From an uncultured Clostridia bacterium (GTDB lineage Bacteria; Bacillota; Clostridia; Oscillospirales; CAG-272), in NCBI GenBank assembly GCA_937893945.1, contig CALCTA010000131.1, positions 1 through 11,401 on the forward strand: a stretch of DNA of 11,401 bases, given 5' to 3'. Shown piece after piece: positions 1 to 6,316 of this stretch. The position numbers and the translations under genes are program-made. The notes below the pieces were generated by a model. That model was not told the DNA's origin, ran no database searches, and was given only the letters and a program-made list of their open reading frames with translations. How positions within the stretch are numbered: position 1 is the first letter of the stretch; each line of letters begins with the position of its first letter.

Positions 1-1480
1 TCTCGCAGAATTCTGCTACGATCTCGGCTTCTGAGAAGCTCTCGCGCACTCCGCAGATGAGCTGATAGGTCTCGTGTCCCTTGCCCGCAAGGAGAATTAT
101 ATCGCCTTGCTTTGAATTTTCAAGCACGTACTCTATCGCCTTACGTCTGTCGGGGATAGCGACGTAGGGGCAGGTGCCTACGGTGAAGTAAGAGGCTATC
201 TCACCGATTATAGACCACGGAGACTCGCTATCGGGGTTGTCTGACGTGAGAATACAGAAGTCCGCGTCTCTTGAAGCCACAAGCCCAAGCTCCGCGCGGC
301 GCATTCTCGTTCTGCCGCCGACCGATCCAAAGAGACAGATAAGCCTTGTAGGGCTGTAATTTCTGAGCGCCGTGAGTGCCGCCTTGAGACTTACGCCGTT
401 ATGCGCGTAGTCGATGACTACCGTCGCGCCGTTAGGAAGCTCGTAGGTCTCAAATCTTCCCTTGATGCGAATATTCTTCATCGCCTCGATTATCTCTCCC
501 GTCTCAAGACCTAAGCGGCGGCATACCGCGATAGCGGTAAGACCGTTATAGACGCTGAATTCTCCGGGGAAGGAGAGAGAAACGGGAAGGCATTCGTCGC
601 CGTGAGTACAGTTAAAGTTTACCGCTATCTTGCCGGGGGCGCGGAAGTAAGCGACCTCGCTTGCAAAGTAATCCGCGTCGGGAGCGCCAAGTCCCGAGAT
701 GCTTGCCTTAGGGCAACGATTTCCGCTTATCATCTCGTCCGCGTACTGATCGTCGTAATTATAAACGATATATTCAGCGCCGAAATCTGTAAAGAGCGAG
801 TGCTTGCAGTTCTTGTACTCATCGAAATCGGCGTGCTCAAACTCTCCGATATGGTCGGGAGAGAGGTTGGTAAATACGCAGATATCAAACTTGATACCGT
901 GAACTCTGCCCATCTTGAGCGCCTGCGAGGAGACCTCCATAATGACTATCTTGACACCCGCATCGACCATTCTTCTCATATATTCCTGTAGGTCGTAGCT
1001 CTCGGGCGTGGTGTTTACGGTGTCAGCCTGATAATCACCGTAGGTGATACCGTTAGAGCCTATGTATCCCGCAGGGATACCGTTTGCCGAGAGGATATTG
1101 TATATGAGCAGAGACGAGGTAGTCTTGCCCTTAGTACCCGTAATGCCTATTACCGTAAGCTCGTCCGCGGGGTATCCAAAGAATGCCGCCGAGAGAGTTG
1201 CGAGAGCTATTCTCGTGTTCTTGGTTATTATTACGAAAGCGTCGTCGGGGAGCCCGGGGTTATGCTCGGCAACGAATACTCTGCAATTGCGGTTGTAGGA
1301 ATTGGCGGCGTACTCGTGTCCGTCGCTCAGTGTTCCGGATATGCAGACAAAGACCGAGTCGGCAAGCACCTTGCGCGAGTCCGAGCAGAGAGATACCACG
1401 TCTATCGTAGAGGGATCGATACCTGTTCGGTTGATTATTTCGGTATAGTCTATGACCTTCATCAATTCGGATAAAAGCAT
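1..1480 (-). CDS. murE: MurE-type UDP-N-acetylmuramyl-tripeptide synthetase, 3' end cut by window edge
   Basis: This is a cytoplasmic ATP-dependent Mur ligase that adds the third amino acid to UDP-MurNAc-L-Ala-D-Glu in peptidoglycan precursor synthesis. The window holds 493 codons and the stop lies outside. MurE proteins are about 480-510 residues, so only a short tail is missing. Visible motifs are SDSR (33-36), the P-loop GITGTKGKTT (112-121), TNLSPDH (204-210), the probable carbamylated lysine K226, DYAHN (357-361), SVGGR (386-390) and GKGHE (466-470). Two sites differ from classical DAP-adding MurE: the substrate loop reads DNPD (414-417) instead of DNPR, and GGDR is replaced by VGGR. The third amino acid therefore cannot be assumed to be meso-DAP. 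The ATG at 1480 follows the racemase stop by 7 bases. An AAAGGA site lies about 13 bases upstream, which is rather far, but no better in-frame start exists. It is the last visible gene of the leftward operon. The family call is firm; the amino-acid specificity is open. Confidence 0.93.
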   Translation of the reverse strand, partial: MLLSELMKVIDYTEIINRTGIDPSTIDVVSLCSDSRKVLADSVFVCISGTLSDGHEYAANSYNRNCRVFVAEHNPGLPDDAFVIITKNTRIALATLSAAFFGYPADELTVIGITGTKGKTTSSLLIYNILSANGIPAGYIGSNGITYGDYQADTVNTTPESYDLQEYMRRMVDAGVKIVIMEVSSQALKMGRVHGIKFDICVFTNLSPDHIGEFEHADFDEYKNCKHSLFTDFGAEYIVYNYDDQYADEMISGNRCPKASISGLGAPDADYFASEVAYFRAPGKIAVNFNCTHGDECLPVSLSFPGEFSVYNGLTAIAVCRRLGLETGEIIEAMKNIRIKGRFETYELPNGATVVIDYAHNGVSLKAALTALRNYSPTRLICLFGSVGGRTRMRRAELGLVASRDADFCILTSDNPDSESPWSIIGEIASYFTVGTCPYVAIPDRRKAIEYVLENSKQGDIILLAGKGHETYQLICGVRESFSEAEIVAEFCE

Positions 1481-1487
1481 GGCTCTT

Positions 1488-2282
1488 TTAACATCCTTTC
1501 CGGCGCTTTTTCATAGCTTCGCCATAAAAATTCATAAGGGGCTCGTCGAAATCTATCGGCTCCTTGCCGCATTCGACTATAGCCGAGAGGGCGAGAAGCT
1601 CGAGGGAATCTGTGAAGTATTCGGGTAAAGGGTTTTGCTTCTTTATGAGAGAAAGCTCGGTGCAGCCAAGTATGATAAGCTGCGCTCCTCTCGCGATAAG
1701 CGAATTTGAAACGCGCAGGAAGCTCATAAGATCGGGGTCTGCTCCGCTCTTTATCTGATCAAAGATGATATGCGTTATCACGCTCTGCTCGTCGGGCGTC
1801 AGCGGCAGCACCTCTATTCCGTATTCATCGAGAAATCTCTGATAAGCGCCCGAGGCGGCAGTACCCTCTGTCGCGAGGACGGCTATGCGCGTAACTCCCG
1901 CGCTTTTGCAGTATTTTGCGGTCTCCCTGATGATATTGAGGACGGGGATGCTAAGCGCGCGGCAGATACTGTCGTAAAAGTAGTGGGCGGTGTTGCAGGG
2001 GATCGCGATGACCTCCGCACCTGCGCGCTCGAGTCTGAGTGCCTCCTCTATCATAGTGTCGGTCGGGTCCTCGCTCGACTGCCCGAGAATGAATGACGAT
2101 CGGTCGGGGGTGTCGGCTCTTGAGGAGAGCAGGAAGTTTATGTGGTCGCAGTCGCGAAGCGCCTTAGTGTGAGATATGAGCATCTCGCAAAAATAAACGC
2201 TTGCCATCGGTCCAAGACCGCCAAGTATGCCGAGCAATCTCGGTGCGCCCTTAGCTTTTGAGCATATTTTGTTCTGATACAC
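1488..2282 (-). CDS. Aspartate/glutamate racemase family protein
   Basis: This is a PLP-independent amino-acid racemase of the Asp/Glu racemase superfamily, 264 residues against about 230-250 for typical aspartate racemases. The extra length is an N-terminal lead of about 15 residues. Sequence hallmarks are GILGGLGPMAS (18-28), PCNTAH (95-100) and GCTEL (206-210). C96 and C207 are the expected pair of catalytic cysteines that act as the two acid/base residues. The start is GTG at 2282, preceded by AAAGG at about 10 bases. Family knowledge favours L-/D-aspartate interconversion, but related enzymes (RacX, YgeA) act on other amino acids, and this cannot be settled from sequence. The position between an unknown small gene and murE suggests that its D-amino acid feeds the cell wall. 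D-glutamate supply by this enzyme is a less likely alternative, because MurI proteins look different. Confidence 0.9.
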   Translation of the reverse strand: MYQNKICSKAKGAPRLLGILGGLGPMASVYFCEMLISHTKALRDCDHINFLLSSRADTPDRSSFILGQSSEDPTDTMIEEALRLERAGAEVIAIPCNTAHYFYDSICRALSIPVLNIIRETAKYCKSAGVTRIAVLATEGTAASGAYQRFLDEYGIEVLPLTPDEQSVITHIIFDQIKSGADPDLMSFLRVSNSLIARGAQLIILGCTELSLIKKQNPLPEYFTDSLELLALSAIVECGKEPIDFDEPLMNFYGEAMKKRRKGC

Positions 2283-2308
2283 GGGCTCACCGCCTTTCTG
2301 CTTGGATA

Positions 2309-2698
2309 TTACGGAATGTCAGCCAGAGGTGAGCTTGAAAAAAGCGTGGCTTTATCGGCTATCACGAATTTATGCTCAAGAGCCGTGCGCTCTGACATGA
2401 CGGCTTTTTCATATTTTTGAGATACGGGAATTATTATAGGCAGAGTATATGGCTGCTGCTCGCAGAGGGAGATCAGCTGCTCCGCGATAATACGTGGCTC
2501 GCTTGATGGGGAGAGGGAAAGATATTTGCAGGTGATGTCAAGCGCGCAAAGAGGTGAGCGCCCCTCGTCGCAGATAAGCGAGACGATGCCGTATTTATAA
2601 AATATCCGAGCTGATATACGGTGAGAAAGCGGCGTATTGCCCAAAAGGTAGGGAACGAAATACTCGCGCGCGTTCTCTCTTGCCTGTCTGTCGCTCAT
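2309..2698 (-). CDS. Hypothetical protein, possible lone pre-ATP-grasp domain
   Basis: I do not recognise this 129-residue protein as a named family. It is the first gene of the leftward operon. Its ATG at 2698 has a strong GGAGG site 4 bases upstream and sits downstream of a consensus promoter, so it is very likely real. There is no signal peptide or membrane helix. The pattern of a short lead, then FVPYLLGN (14-21), an amphipathic stretch and YGIVSLICDE (36-45), a later beta-like PIIIPVS segment (86-92), and LEHKFVIAD near the C-terminus resembles the N-terminal pre-ATP-grasp (Rossmann-like) part of ATP-grasp carboxylate-amine ligases such as the D-aspartate ligase group. That resemblance is inference from pattern only. 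If it is right, the catalytic ATP-grasp part is missing, since the racemase gene follows after 26 bases. Alternatives are a small regulatory protein or an unrelated fold. Confidence 0.75.
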   Translation of the reverse strand: MSDRQARENAREYFVPYLLGNTPLSHRISARIFYKYGIVSLICDEGRSPLCALDITCKYLSLSPSSEPRIIAEQLISLCEQQPYTLPIIIPVSQKYEKAVMSERTALEHKFVIADKATLFSSSPLADIP

Positions 2699-2731
2699 AA
2701 TTCCTCCGAGTAAATATTCTTATACACAATA

Positions 2732-2760
2732 ATTATAGCACAGAAGTCTGCCTTTGTCAA
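2732..2760 (-). promoter_or_regulatory. Sigma-A promoter of the leftward murE operon
   Basis: Read on the minus strand, a perfect -35 TTGACA (2760-2755) and a perfect -10 TATAAT (2737-2732) are separated by exactly 17 bases. The -10 is preceded by TGC, giving an extended -10 element. Transcription should start near 2725, about 27 bases before the ATG at 2698. A-rich tracts on this strand just upstream (about 2771-2791) could act as UP elements. This predicts strong constitutive expression of the three genes. Confidence 0.9.
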
Positions 2761-2820
2761 AGGGGATTGCGATTTTTTAGCTCTTTTTTTGTAAAAGTGC
2801 GCCAAAATCTCATAGGGCTC

Positions 2821-2849
2821 TTGCAAAAGGAGAAAAATTTGTATATAAT
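2821..2849 (+). promoter_or_regulatory. Sigma-A promoter of the GNAT gene
   Basis: A -35 TTGCAA (4 of 6 consensus bases, 2821-2826) and a perfect -10 TATAAT (2844-2849) are separated by 17 bases. The predicted start of transcription is around 2856. It is divergent from the leftward operon promoter, with about 60 bases of AT-rich DNA between the two -35 boxes. The position matters for the gene start, because an in-frame ATG at 2857 would fall at the very 5' end of the mRNA. Confidence 0.75.
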
Positions 2850-2880
2850 GTAAGTAATGACTTATAAGGAAGAAGCGAAA

Positions 2881-3459
2881 ATGAAAAAAGAGACAGTCTA
2901 TAAAGTGTTTTCTCATATGCCGACAATAAAGACCGAGCGGCTCTCCTTGCGCCCGATGCATATTATTGACGCCGAGGATATGTACGATTACGCAAGTCGC
3001 GAGGATGTAACGAAGTATCTTCTCTGGAGCCCCCATACCTCTATCTCATATACAAAGGATTATCTTCGCTATATTCAGGACAGATATTCTCTCGGAGATT
3101 TTTACGATTGGGCGATAATAGACCGCGAGAGCAGGCGAATGATAGGCACCTGCGGCTTTACCCGTATAAATACCGCGAATAATTCAGGCGAGATAGGCTA
3201 CGTGATAAACCCGGAATTCAGCGGTCGCGGATACGCTACCGAGGCGGCGAGAGCCGTGATGGAATTCGGCTTTTCTACGCTCGATCTGCACAGAATAGAG
3301 GCGAAGTTTATGAAGGGCAACGATGCGTCTCTCAGAGTTATGGAGAAGCTTGGAATGTCCTTTGAGGGCTATCATATCGACGAGATATTCGTAAAGGGGA
3401 GCTACAGGACCGTAGGGGTTTGCGCCATATTGCGAGAAAATTTCACAAAAGCAACATAA
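2881..3459 (+). CDS. GNAT family N-acetyltransferase (RimJ/RimL type)
   Basis: This is a cytoplasmic acetyl-CoA-dependent N-acetyltransferase of the RimJ/RimL-like (Acetyltransf_3) group, 192 residues and full length for the family. It opens with TERLSLRP (18-25), the usual first strand. The acetyl-CoA pyrophosphate-binding loop is FSGRGYATEA (113-122). The C-terminal NDASLRVMEKLGMSFEG (147-163) is the characteristic last helix region. The substrate cannot be read from sequence: RimJ/RimL enzymes acetylate ribosomal protein N-termini, while many clostridial paralogues act on small amines or antibiotics. I chose the ATG at 2881 because AAGGA sits 10 bases upstream and the -10 box ends at 2849. 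An in-frame ATG at 2857 would add 8 residues and need a leaderless mRNA. No terminator follows, and the next promoter begins 15 bases after the stop. Confidence 0.92.
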   Translation: MKKETVYKVFSHMPTIKTERLSLRPMHIIDAEDMYDYASREDVTKYLLWSPHTSISYTKDYLRYIQDRYSLGDFYDWAIIDRESRRMIGTCGFTRINTANNSGEIGYVINPEFSGRGYATEAARAVMEFGFSTLDLHRIEAKFMKGNDASLRVMEKLGMSFEGYHIDEIFVKGSYRTVGVCAILRENFTKAT

Positions 3460-3474
3460 TTTGCTCAAAATTCC

Positions 3475-3503
3475 TTGACAATGCAATTTTTAAGGTATAT
3501 AAT
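3475..3503 (+). promoter_or_regulatory. Consensus sigma-A promoter of the 867-residue membrane protein gene
   Basis: A perfect -35 TTGACA (3475-3480) and a perfect -10 TATAAT (3498-3503) are spaced by 17 bases. The predicted start of transcription is near 3510, leaving a 5' leader of about 60 bases that ends in AGGAGG (3561-3566), 4 bases before the ATG at 3571. I see only a weak 4-bp ACCT/AGGT inverted repeat in the leader and no riboswitch. Promoter and ribosome site together predict high expression. Confidence 0.9.
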
Positions 3504-3570
3504 GGAGATAGTTGTACCCTATTATATTAAATAAACCTACAGACTGAACAGGTCGGAATAAGGAGGAACA

Positions 3571-6174
3571 ATGTTTTTTAACCTGATATTCTCGGCAATC
3601 TTCTGCTTCTTTGCAGGACTTTTCATACTCTTCGGAGCATTGAAGGGCAGAAAGTATAAGTGGCAGCTTTCTCTGACGCGTATAATCGTTGTTATTATAT
3701 CGGCAGTAGTGTCCGCGCTTCTTGCAACGCTTATATCCAATATCGTGATCAAGACAGTTCTCAATATGGCTATAGCTAACAACTGGTTTGCGGAGGTCGG
3801 CAAGATACTCGCGGAGCTTCCTACGGGCGTGGGCGTTGCTACCGCTCTTGCTTCTATGTTCGTAGCTCCCGTGCTTTTCGTTCCGCTTTTCCTCATCATC
3901 AAGCCTATACTCAACATCTTTGGCAAGCTGATCGCTCTGGCGTTTGCTAAGATAGGCTCGGGCAAGTCCGAAAAGGCAGAGGATGAAGCTTCTGACGCGA
4001 GCGAAAAGCCCGCAGAGGCTGAGGGCGAATACAAGGAAGAGCCCGAAAGAGATGAAAACGGTAGAAAGATAGTCAAGAGAAAGCACTATAAGAAGAGATA
4101 CGCTCCTCTCGTGGCAAATTATTTCAATCCGCTCGGCTCGGCTCTCGGCGCGCTTTGCTCGTTGCTTGTTTTCTGCGTTTTGCTCGTTCCGATAGTTGGC
4201 GCGATAGACGTTGTCAACGATATAGCTCCTTTGTTTGCGGATACGCTTCTTGGCGATTCCGAGGGATCTGAGGGCGTAGTAGAGGACGAAGACGTAAAGA
4301 CCGTCGCGGCTCTTGCTTTTGACGCGCTGAACGGCGTTGATAATAACGTTGGCGCACTCGCCATCAAATATATGGGCGGTAAGGCACTTTACGGCGCTAT
4401 GACCACCAGCATTATAAACGGTGAGATAGCAAATCTCAATAAGGAAGGTAAGTTCCTCGCTTCTGTTGCGGAGACTACGGTAGTGGTAATAGACGAGGGC
4501 AAGACGGCAGAGGAAAAGGCTGAGGTAATAAGAAGCATCTCCCCCGCGTTTAATAAATCCGTAGTTACCCGTACGCTTCTCTCCGAGTTCTGCTCCGCAG
4601 CAGGTGAGACTTGGGATGCGGGTGAATCCTTCCACGGAGTTGCCCGTCCTGAGCTTGGTGGAGATTTTGAGGCTATCGCTTCTGCTCTTATCAACGTTTT
4701 CGCTACAGCGGATGCTCAGAACATCAAGCAGGACATATATGCTATAACAGAGGCTATCGCTGTTCTTTTTGAGAGCGGCGCGGCAGATGACCTTAAGAAC
4801 AATCCTATGTCTATCCTTGGAAACGAGGAGACCACCTCGGCTCTCTTTGCCGCATTCCTTTCCGACGAGAGACTTGACCCGATGGTTGACGGTGTTGCTG
4901 ACTTTGGTGTAGGTATTCTTCTTGATACTATCCATACTCCCGACACAAGAGAAGGACTTTATGAGCCCTTCGTAAACAGCTTCCTTAGCGTAAGAGGCGA
5001 TGATGAAGCTGCTCTTACGGCGGCTTACTCTGACGTATTGGACGACTACGGCATCAGACTTGACGCCGAGACGATAGCCAACGCGGCAGAGAGCAACCTC
5101 GAGGGCGAGAATATGACCAACTGGCTCTTTATACACGTTGCCAAGAACAAAGAGGAGTTCGCCGCAAAGACCGAGATCGTTTCGGGTGATATGATAACCT
5201 CGGGTGTTACTCCCATCACTAACAGAGACCACGAGGCAGACGCTCTTGCACACGCATTTGCGGTGCTCTACGGTATGACCGCAGATCTTAAGGGCGATTC
5301 CTTTAACACCAAGAATATGATAGGACAGTTTGGTCCCGCGCTTGACTCCTTCGTTATGACCGAGACTATCGGTGCGAGCAAGACAGGTCTCGTTCTTACC
5401 GCTGTTCTTCAGTCCAAGACAGTTCACGATCAGCTCGGTATGAGCGTTATGGAGGCTACAGATACCGCGAACTCTATCGTTGAGAACTCGGGTAAGAAGG
5501 ACTATACCTCTGTGATGCAGTCCCTGACGGGAATTATCGAGATGCTCGAGGCAGCGTCCGATAAGAACGCAAACACACAGGAAGCGGTTGACAAGATGCT
5601 TGAAAACCTCACCCCCGAGGCTGCAAGCGTAATGCAGACCATGACCACCCCCAGCGTAGTTCAGAACTACGGTGTTCCCGAGGATAACGCAGAGCCCGTA
5701 GCTAATATGATCTCCGACACCTTCGGTAACCTTAAGGACGTTCCCGCAGAGGAGTACGATAAGGAATCCCGAGCAGTTGCTGACATGATGAACGTTATGA
5801 TGGCAATGGGAAGCAACAGCTCCGGTAGCACGTTCGGCGACGAGAGCAGTGATACTCAGCTTTCGGCAGAACAGTACGTAAACAACATTATGGACTCCAA
5901 GGCTATGTCCAAGACTGTTGTTGATACAGTTTACGGTGAGGGCGATGAGCCTACCGTTGACCCGATGAAGTCTAACAGAAACCTTAATAGCTCCGAGAAG
6001 AAAGAGCTTCTTGATTCTCTGAATAAGAAGTGGGAATATGTTGCCGATGCAGATGATGCTACAAAGAAAGCTACCGAGCGACAGATAGTTGCTATCGCGG
6101 CTATGATGAATATGAAGGTTACTGTTGATGAAAACGGTGTTAACGAGGTAGTAACCGAGAGCGTTCCCGCATAA
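3571..6174 (+). CDS. Large membrane-anchored protein of unknown function, CvpA-like N-terminus
   Basis: I do not recognise a named family for this 867-residue protein. The N-terminal 215 residues hold four hydrophobic segments at roughly 3-23, 36-62, 90-112 (possibly to 127) and 188-212. A charged linker at 130-178, acidic then very basic (KRKHYKKRY, 169-177), separates the third and fourth. The positive-inside rule puts both KGRKYK (25-30) and this linker in the cytoplasm, so the remaining 650 residues would be outside. The four-helix layout resembles the CvpA family, which is inference. The exterior region (216-867) is acidic, predicted helical, poor in cysteine, and seems to repeat a unit of about 70-90 residues (from 364, 553, 645 and 732). 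A consensus promoter, strong ribosome site and avoidance of rare leucine codons suggest abundant protein. It is monocistronic, ending at a strong terminator. A structural or envelope role is plausible but unproven. Confidence 0.9.
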   Translation: MFFNLIFSAIFCFFAGLFILFGALKGRKYKWQLSLTRIIVVIISAVVSALLATLISNIVIKTVLNMAIANNWFAEVGKILAELPTGVGVATALASMFVAPVLFVPLFLIIKPILNIFGKLIALAFAKIGSGKSEKAEDEASDASEKPAEAEGEYKEEPERDENGRKIVKRKHYKKRYAPLVANYFNPLGSALGALCSLLVFCVLLVPIVGAIDVVNDIAPLFADTLLGDSEGSEGVVEDEDVKTVAALAFDALNGVDNNVGALAIKYMGGKALYGAMTTSIINGEIANLNKEGKFLASVAETTVVVIDEGKTAEEKAEVIRSISPAFNKSVVTRTLLSEFCSAAGETWDAGESFHGVARPELGGDFEAIASALINVFATADAQNIKQDIYAITEAIAVLFESGAADDLKNNPMSILGNEETTSALFAAFLSDERLDPMVDGVADFGVGILLDTIHTPDTREGLYEPFVNSFLSVRGDDEAALTAAYSDVLDDYGIRLDAETIANAAESNLEGENMTNWLFIHVAKNKEEFAAKTEIVSGDMITSGVTPITNRDHEADALAHAFAVLYGMTADLKGDSFNTKNMIGQFGPALDSFVMTETIGASKTGLVLTAVLQSKTVHDQLGMSVMEATDTANSIVENSGKKDYTSVMQSLTGIIEMLEAASDKNANTQEAVDKMLENLTPEAASVMQTMTTPSVVQNYGVPEDNAEPVANMISDTFGNLKDVPAEEYDKESRAVADMMNVMMAMGSNSSGSTFGDESSDTQLSAEQYVNNIMDSKAMSKTVVDTVYGEGDEPTVDPMKSNRNLNSSEKKELLDSLNKKWEYVADADDATKKATERQIVAIAAMMNMKVTVDENGVNEVVTESVPA

Positions 6175-6195
6175 TCAAAGCATAAATAAACACCC

Positions 6196-6227
6196 AAGAG
6201 GCTGTCTTGAAAAGACAGCCTCTTTTT
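6196..6227 (+). terminator. Intrinsic terminator after the large membrane protein gene
   Basis: A perfect 13-bp stem (6196-6208 pairing with 6212-6224) with a GAA loop is followed by further T residues to 6227, five T in a row counting the end of the stem. It begins 21 bases after the stop codon at 6174. The opposite strand has no T-run after the hairpin, so it works rightward only. It separates this transcript from the ABC exporter operon. Confidence 0.93.
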
Positions 6228-6251
6228 CGTTCATTTAAAGTTTACACTACG

Positions 6252-6283
6252 TTGAATTTTAGGAAATTTTTATGGACTATAAT
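6252..6283 (+). promoter_or_regulatory. Probable promoter of the ABC exporter operon
   Basis: A perfect -10 TATAAT lies at 6278-6283. The best -35, TTGAAT at 6252-6257, is 20 bases away, longer than ideal. A second TATAAT at 6296-6301 has TGGACT 17 bases upstream, but would start the mRNA on top of the ribosome site. A promoter is expected here because a strong terminator lies just upstream. The exact -35 is uncertain. Confidence 0.5.
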
Positions 6284-6301
6284 ATGAAGGATATGTATAA
6301 T

Positions 6302-6309
6302 GAGAGGAG
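6302..6309 (+). promoter_or_regulatory. Ribosome binding site fixing the start of the first ABC gene
   Basis: GAGAGGAG lies 7 bases before the ATG at 6317. In-frame ATG codons at 6272, 6284 and 6293 have no comparable site and overlap the candidate -10 boxes. The protein is therefore best started at 6317. Confidence 0.8.
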
Positions 6310-6316
6310 TTTTTTG

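Noticed and set aside
602..1474. Several plus-strand open frames opposite murE
   Set aside because: The minus-strand frame encodes all MurE motifs across this region; the plus-strand frames overlap each other and resemble no protein family.
2695..3036. A minus-strand 113-codon frame spanning the divergent promoter region
   Set aside because: It overlaps the GNAT coding region and contains both promoters. The -10 box of the leftward operon lies inside it, so it cannot be transcribed whole from that promoter.
3450..3465. Small inverted repeat AGCAA/TTGCT overlapping the GNAT stop codon
   Set aside because: The stem is only 5 bp and has no T-run after it, so it is not a credible terminator.
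3504..3570. Possible riboswitch or attenuator in the 60-base leader of the large membrane protein gene
   Set aside because: Only a 4-bp ACCT/AGGT pairing is visible and there is no terminator hairpin; the leader is too short and unstructured.
3490..5427. A 645-codon open frame on the minus strand opposite the large membrane protein gene
   Set aside because: It is in exact codon register with the sense gene and is open because the sense gene avoids TTA, CTA and TCA codons. The translation is low-complexity and rich in Ser, Arg and Lys, the start is a GTG, and it runs through the sense promoter and leader.
6272..6316. Upstream in-frame start adding 15 residues to the first ABC protein
   Set aside because: The ATG at 6272 lacks a ribosome site and lies before the candidate -10 box; GAGAGGAG before 6317 explains the start better.
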